From contig CAAGQC010000104.1 of NCBI GenBank assembly GCA_900771995.1, forward strand, positions 1 to 34,562: DNA of 34,562 nt, read 5' to 3'. Positions within the stretch are counted from its first letter, which is position 1, and each line of letters opens with the position of its first letter. The stretch is from Lachnospiraceae bacterium (GTDB taxonomy: Bacteria; Bacillota; Clostridia; Lachnospirales; Lachnospiraceae). The notes beneath the pieces are model-generated. The model was not told where the DNA came from. It searched no databases and was given only the letters and a program-made list of their open reading frames with translations. A program made the position numbers and the translations under genes. Shown piece by piece: positions 30,537 through 34,562 of the stretch.

Positions 30537-32666
30537 ATGAATCGTACAGAAGCCAGAGAAAAAGCTGCCGCGCTGGTAGCGCAAATGACAATAGAAGAAG
30601 CTGCTTCCCAGCTGTTGCACTCCTCTCCTGCGATTCCCCGTCTGGGCATTCCCGCCTATGACTGGTGGAGCGAAGCCCTCCATGGGGTCGCCAGAGCCGG
30701 TACTGCCACCTGCTATCCGCAGGCGATTGGTCTGGGTGCAACTTTTGACCGTGAATTATTGCAAAAAATTGCCGGATCCATCGCACTGGAAGCCCGGGCA
30801 AAATATAACGCTTATTCCCGTCTCGGAGACCGTACCCGTTACAAGGGTGTGACCATGTGGTCTCCCAATATCAATATCTTCCGCGATCCCCGCTGGGGAA
30901 GAGGTCAGGAGACCTACGGAGAAGATCCCGTGCTTACCGCTGCACTTGGTTGTGCCTTCGTGGAAGGGTTACAGACAAAACGGGACGGTTATCTGACTAC
31001 CGCAGCCTGTGCCAAGCATTTTGCGGTTCATTCCGGTCCGGAAGCCCTGCGTCACAGCTTTGACGCCAAAGCTACGAAGAAAGATCTGTGGGAAACTTAT
31101 CTTCCCGCTTTTGAGGCCTTGGTGACAAAGGCTGATATAGAAGCTGTCATGGGTGCTTACAACCGTACCAACGAAGAGCCCTGCTGTGCACACTCCTACC
31201 TTATGGAGGAGGTGCTTCGCGGCAAATGGCATTTCGAAGGCCATTTCGTCTCCGACTGCTGGGCGATCCGGGATTTCCACGAAGGGCATCATGTGACTAC
31301 CTTTCCCGAGGATTCCGCCGCGCTCGCTCTGGAAAAGGGCTGCGACTTAAACTGCGGCTGTACCTATGAATATATTTTACAGGCCTATAAACAGGGAAAA
31401 GTCAACGAAGAAGAGATCCGCCGCAGCGCGGAGCGCCTTTTCACCACCCGATACCTGTTAGGGCTCTTTGATCACAGTTCGTTGGACGAGATTCCTTACA
31501 ACGTAGTCGGCTGTAAGGAACACCGGGAACTGGCTTATCAGGCCGCTGTGGAAAGCTGTGTACTGTTAAAAAATGACGGTATCCTCCCTCTTTCCTTAAA
31601 AGATAAAAAAAGTGTGGCTGTTATCGGTCCCAATGCCGACAGTCATGCCGCACTGGTGGGCAACTACAACGGTACCCCGCCCCGCTCCATCACTGTGGTG
31701 GAGGGAATCACAAGGATCTGTGAAGATACCGGATGGGATGTCAATTATGCGGAAGGGTGTCTCCTCTATGACGATCCTTCGGTACGAAAAGTATTCCAGA
31801 ACTACCGCATTCCGGAAGCTGTGGCATTAGCAGAATCCTGCGATCTCGCCATTGTCTGTGTCGGTCTCGACTCCACACTGGAGGGAGAACAGGGAGATGT
31901 CGGCAATGCCTTTGCCAGCGGAGACAAACCGGATCTGCTGCTTCCTAAGATCCAGAGAGATCTGGTGGAACAGGTCATTGCTACCGGAACACCGGTGATT
32001 CTGATCGATCTGGCCGGAAGTCCCATCGATCTGTCCGCTTACGAAGATCAGGTTCCCGCGATCCTGCATGCCTGGTATCCCGGCGGAGAGGGAGGGCGTG
32101 CCATTGCAGATATCCTGTTCGGCAAAGTATCTCCCGGCGGCAAGCTGCCCCTTACCTTCTATTATAATGACGGGCCGCTGCCGGACATTACCGATTACCA
32201 CATGACCGGACGTACCTACCGCTATTTTGAAGGCAGACCCTGGAAGCCTTTCGGCTTCGGACTCACCTACGGGGAATTACAGATCACGGAGGCACAGGTG
32301 ACAGAGTTTGATTATACGAAGGAGATTCCTTCCGCGCTGATCACTGTCCACTGCCAGAACCCTACGGAGCGTAACTTAAGTGATGTGTTACAGGTATATG
32401 CCCACGTGAACGGTTCCGACAACGAGGTTCCCAATCACAAGCTGGCTGCTTTTGAACGGATCCGTCTGGAAGCCGGAGAAAGCAGGGAATTCCGAATCAC
32501 AATTCCGGCTGCTGCATTCACTACGGTAGACGATTCCGGCTGTCGGAAATGCGATGGCACTTCCGCTACCCTGTATCTGGGATTTTCCCAGCCAGACCTC
32601 ACAGAAGACGGTCAGAAGGGATATGCAGAGGGCCGAGGCCAGACTTTCGAAGTCACTTTACAATGA
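30537..32666 (+). CDS. Glycoside hydrolase family 3 protein (beta-xylosidase/beta-glucosidase type)
   Basis: The 709-residue protein has the GH3 TIM-barrel (about 1-320), the alpha/beta sandwich (about 340-570) and a C-terminal fibronectin-III-like domain (about 610-700). Motifs include YDWWSEALHGVAR (41-53), GRGQETYGEDP (121-131), AKHFAVH (159-165) and the nucleophile Asp240 in FVSDCWAI, where the family usually has SDW. The YDWWSEALHG start resembles the xylosidase branch, so xylo-oligosaccharides are the first guess, but beta-glucosides or other pyranosides are possible. There is no signal peptide, so it acts on imported sugar in the cytoplasm. AAGGGAG supports the start. The solute-binding lipoprotein gene follows. 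Confidence 0.92.
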   Translation: MNRTEAREKAAALVAQMTIEEAASQLLHSSPAIPRLGIPAYDWWSEALHGVARAGTATCYPQAIGLGATFDRELLQKIAGSIALEARAKYNAYSRLGDRTRYKGVTMWSPNINIFRDPRWGRGQETYGEDPVLTAALGCAFVEGLQTKRDGYLTTAACAKHFAVHSGPEALRHSFDAKATKKDLWETYLPAFEALVTKADIEAVMGAYNRTNEEPCCAHSYLMEEVLRGKWHFEGHFVSDCWAIRDFHEGHHVTTFPEDSAALALEKGCDLNCGCTYEYILQAYKQGKVNEEEIRRSAERLFTTRYLLGLFDHSSLDEIPYNVVGCKEHRELAYQAAVESCVLLKNDGILPLSLKDKKSVAVIGPNADSHAALVGNYNGTPPRSITVVEGITRICEDTGWDVNYAEGCLLYDDPSVRKVFQNYRIPEAVALAESCDLAIVCVGLDSTLEGEQGDVGNAFASGDKPDLLLPKIQRDLVEQVIATGTPVILIDLAGSPIDLSAYEDQVPAILHAWYPGGEGGRAIADILFGKVSPGGKLPLTFYYNDGPLPDITDYHMTGRTYRYFEGRPWKPFGFGLTYGELQITEAQVTEFDYTKEIPSALITVHCQNPTERNLSDVLQVYAHVNGSDNEVPNHKLAAFERIRLEAGESREFRITIPAAAFTTVDDSGCRKCDGTSATLYLGFSQPDLTEDGQKGYAEGRGQTFEVTLQ

Positions 32667-32714
32667 GCATTATGGTGGTAAGCCATTTGCTATAGAGAGA
32701 TGTATTTAAATAAG

Positions 32715-32764
32715 GAGGATAAATCCTCTCCTCGCCATAGAGGCTCGGATTTTCCTTCGGAAAA
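32715..32764 (+). promoter_or_regulatory. Hairpin-rich leader between the GH3 and solute-binding genes
   Basis: Two short hairpins lie in this gap: GAGGA/TCCTC (32715-32728) and TTTTCC-TTC-GGAAAA (32750-32764). An AAGGAGG-like sequence in the first arm is followed by no start codon. The second hairpin ends 3 bases before the true AGGAGG of the next gene. They may protect or process the downstream message, raising expression of the binding protein over the enzyme. No separate sigma-A promoter is clear. Confidence 0.35.
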
Positions 32765-32778
32765 CAAGGAGGATTACA

Positions 32779-34404
32779 ATGAAAAGAAACAAGATCTTAA
32801 GCCTGTTGCTGTCAGTTTCCATGCTGGCTGCACTCACCGCCTGCGGAAGTCAGGGTTCCGATACTCCCGCAGCATCCACCACCGATAGCGGAAGCACTAC
32901 CGCTGCTACCGAAATCGCCGCTTCTTCCGATGACGGTTATGTACTGGACAAGGTTACCCTGGTAGTCAACGGTACTTTCAACGCATCCGTAGATGCTTAT
33001 CAGGACAAGTTCATCGAGCAGTGGGATGCTGCTGTCAGCGAGAAGCTGGGACATCCCATCAGCCTGGAGTTACAGCAACTGGATCACTCCAGTTATGTAG
33101 ACGGTGTCGGCCGTCTGTTCGCCAGCGGCGATTACCCCGATGTTATCCTGCTGGATGCCAGCCAGTATGCTGAGTACGCACAGACCGGTCTCCTCTGGGA
33201 TATGACCGAAGCTTACGAAAATGCTGATTTCCAGAAGCGTATGGTATTGCCCGCAGTTAACGAGAGCGTTCGCATCAACGGCAAGCAGTACGGCTTCTCC
33301 ACCGGTCTCGGCGGCGGATGTATCACCTATGTAAAGCAGGCATGGCTGGATGCTGTTGGCATGAAGGCTGAAGATATCACCGACTGGGATTCCTACTACG
33401 CTATGTTAAAGGCCTTCACTGAGCAGGATCCCGACGGTAATGGCAAGAACGATACCTACGGTGTGGCAGCTGCCGGATTCATGGGAACCGAAGCTCCTTA
33501 CACCAACTATCTGCCTCAGTTCTGGCAGAACGCATACCCCAACTTCACCTATGATGAAAACGGTGTATGGTACGACGGTTTCAACACACAGGAGACCAAG
33601 GATGCTCTGCTTCGTTTACAGCAGGCTTACGCTGACGGTGTAATCGATCCTGAGTCCCTGACCATGGGTACCAAGGATGTTCGTGAAAAATGGTGGTCTT
33701 CCGATCAGGGCGGTTCCTTCGGTGCTTTCACTTACTGGGCTGGCTACTGGAATGACAATCTGGTTACCAACATGGAGAAGAACGGTGTAGATTCCGGTCT
33801 GGCAAGACTTGCTCCTATCGCTGAAATGGATGGCTACTTCAACCGTGAAAGTCCCGTATACTGCATCATTGATGACGGTGACGGCGATGATTCCAGAGAA
33901 CAGGCAATCTTCGACGCAGTCTTCGAGACCATGTTCGACGGCGGTACTGTACAGACCCTGTGGGTATACGGTGCAGAAGGCTACCACTGGTCTACCGAGG
34001 CCGAGACTATTGTCACCGGCGAAGGTACTGACAATGCCAAGACCTATGAATACAAAGACGGCGAGTTCCATCTGCGTCTGAACCCTACCGATCCTAACGC
34101 ACTGTGGAAAAAGAACGCTATCGATCCTTCTTCCATGATCTGCTCCTTAGAGAATGGTTTTGAATCCGCTACCGACCTGACCAAGGAATGTAACGAGTTC
34201 TTCTCCGAGCACAGCATTGATGCTCCCCGTTCCGCATCCTGCGATGCCATCACCAACTACGGCGGTACCATCACCGATGCCAAAAACGCAGTCATCGCTG
34301 AGGTTGTTGTAAAGGGCGGCGATGTAGATGCTGCTATGGACAATTACGTTAAGACCACACAGGATATGGTAAATGAGATCCTGGATCAGCTGAATGCAAA
34401 ATAA
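32779..34404 (+). CDS. Extracellular solute-binding lipoprotein of a sugar ABC transporter
   Basis: The 541-residue protein starts with a lipoprotein signal (MKRNKILSLLLSVSMLAALT then AC, Cys22 being lipidated after cleavage of LTA-C). A serine/threonine/alanine-rich linker (23-50) separates the lipid anchor from the binding domain. The rest is a large family 1 type solute-binding protein, of the size seen in LplA-like oligosaccharide binders. A DPDGNGKNDTYG segment (217-228) looks like a calcium-binding loop, and a run of acidic residues occurs at about 373-381. The ribosome binding site AAGGAGG is ideal. It captures the sugar that the GH3 enzyme probably splits. No permease gene follows within the window; two hairpins do. 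Confidence 0.92.
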   Translation: MKRNKILSLLLSVSMLAALTACGSQGSDTPAASTTDSGSTTAATEIAASSDDGYVLDKVTLVVNGTFNASVDAYQDKFIEQWDAAVSEKLGHPISLELQQLDHSSYVDGVGRLFASGDYPDVILLDASQYAEYAQTGLLWDMTEAYENADFQKRMVLPAVNESVRINGKQYGFSTGLGGGCITYVKQAWLDAVGMKAEDITDWDSYYAMLKAFTEQDPDGNGKNDTYGVAAAGFMGTEAPYTNYLPQFWQNAYPNFTYDENGVWYDGFNTQETKDALLRLQQAYADGVIDPESLTMGTKDVREKWWSSDQGGSFGAFTYWAGYWNDNLVTNMEKNGVDSGLARLAPIAEMDGYFNRESPVYCIIDDGDGDDSREQAIFDAVFETMFDGGTVQTLWVYGAEGYHWSTEAETIVTGEGTDNAKTYEYKDGEFHLRLNPTDPNALWKKNAIDPSSMICSLENGFESATDLTKECNEFFSEHSIDAPRSASCDAITNYGGTITDAKNAVIAEVVVKGGDVDAAMDNYVKTTQDMVNEILDQLNAK

Positions 34405-34432
34405 CTAACAAAAGTATAACGGATAATACTTG

Positions 34433-34467
34433 AAACAGCCGCTTCACGGAATGCGAAGCGGCTGTTT
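34433..34467 (+). terminator. Strong hairpin after the solute-binding gene
   Basis: AAACAGCCGCTTC pairs with GAAGCGGCTGTTT (13 bp, 9-base loop). The tail is TTTGCGG, so the T-tract is short. It could be a leaky terminator or an mRNA-stabilising hairpin. Confidence 0.65.
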
Positions 34468-34512
34468 GCGGTAACTGGAAAGTTAGTGAAATAAATATTT
34501 GCAAACCGGACG

Positions 34513-34546
34513 AACTCCCGGAGCGGAATGTGTCTCTCTGGGAGTT
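34513..34546 (+). terminator. Second hairpin downstream of the solute-binding gene
   Basis: AACTCCC pairs with GGGAGTT around a 20-base loop, followed by TATTTACGG. It is a possible second terminator close to the window edge. Confidence 0.45.
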
Positions 34547-34562
34547 TATTTACGGATTCCTC

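Noticed and set aside
1..34562. CRISPR arrays, tRNA or rRNA genes, insertion sequences, prophage genes
   Set aside because: No regularly spaced repeats, cloverleaf sequences with conserved arms, transposase or integrase motifs were seen by eye; a short or divergent tRNA could still be missed without a scan.

Overview
The window looks like chromosomal DNA of a spore-forming, strictly anaerobic Firmicute of the Clostridia, most likely Lachnospiraceae. The reasons are an anaerobic ribonucleotide reductase with tandem NrdR boxes, a SpoIIM-type sporulation protein behind a sigma-E-like promoter, the clostridial order cinA-recA-recX-rny, Gram-positive LexA boxes, strong AGGAGG-type ribosome binding sites, and roughly balanced base composition. 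I saw no tRNA, rRNA, CRISPR array, insertion sequence or prophage gene.

Layout. 1-8 kb (minus strand): a cut-off DUF308 membrane protein, a SEC-C zinc-binding protein behind a structured leader, a membrane-anchored degenerate-GGDEF/HD-GYP protein, nrdD-nrdG, and a three-gene set (zinc-ribbon membrane protein, DUF5685 protein, J-domain protein). 8.6-10.8 kb: a radical SAM protein divergent from a TetR-type regulator, with a perfect palindrome and a possible 24-residue ORF between them. 10.9-15.4 kb: pheB-like ACT protein, hom and lysC as one operon for the aspartate branch, then glyA. 15.5-17.3 kb (plus strand): a diacylglycerol-kinase-like lipid kinase and a PAP2-type phosphatase. 17.4-20.1 kb: UDP-galactopyranose mutase behind an NhaC-type antiporter. 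20.3-24.1 kb: DAHP synthase, then spoIIM, and an aminotransferase-Nudix pair. 24.3-29.3 kb: rny, recX, recA, cinA. 29.4-34.4 kb: an AraC regulator divergent from a GH3 glycosidase and a sugar-binding lipoprotein.

How the genes fit together. Most of the window is housekeeping: deoxynucleotide supply, amino-acid entry steps (aspartokinase, homoserine dehydrogenase, SHMT, DAHP synthase, aminotransferase), DNA repair and RNA decay. The accessory parts are the AraC/GH3/solute-binding locus, the TetR/radical-SAM divergon and the zinc-ribbon/DUF5685/J-protein set. The least described element is the DUF5685 protein. Its sequence contains, in order, a DDxxDE-type motif in a context like that of phytoene synthases, an AGxxG segment and a DxxED motif, the arrangement of head-to-head isoprenoid synthases. 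That reading is an inference from motifs only.

Promoters were called by eye from -35/-10 hexamers with 16-18 bp spacing. Start codons were moved from the longest reading frame where the ribosome binding site or a promoter made the longer start unlikely (nrdD, DUF5685, zinc ribbon, TetR, glf, DAHP synthase, aminotransferase, recA, araC).
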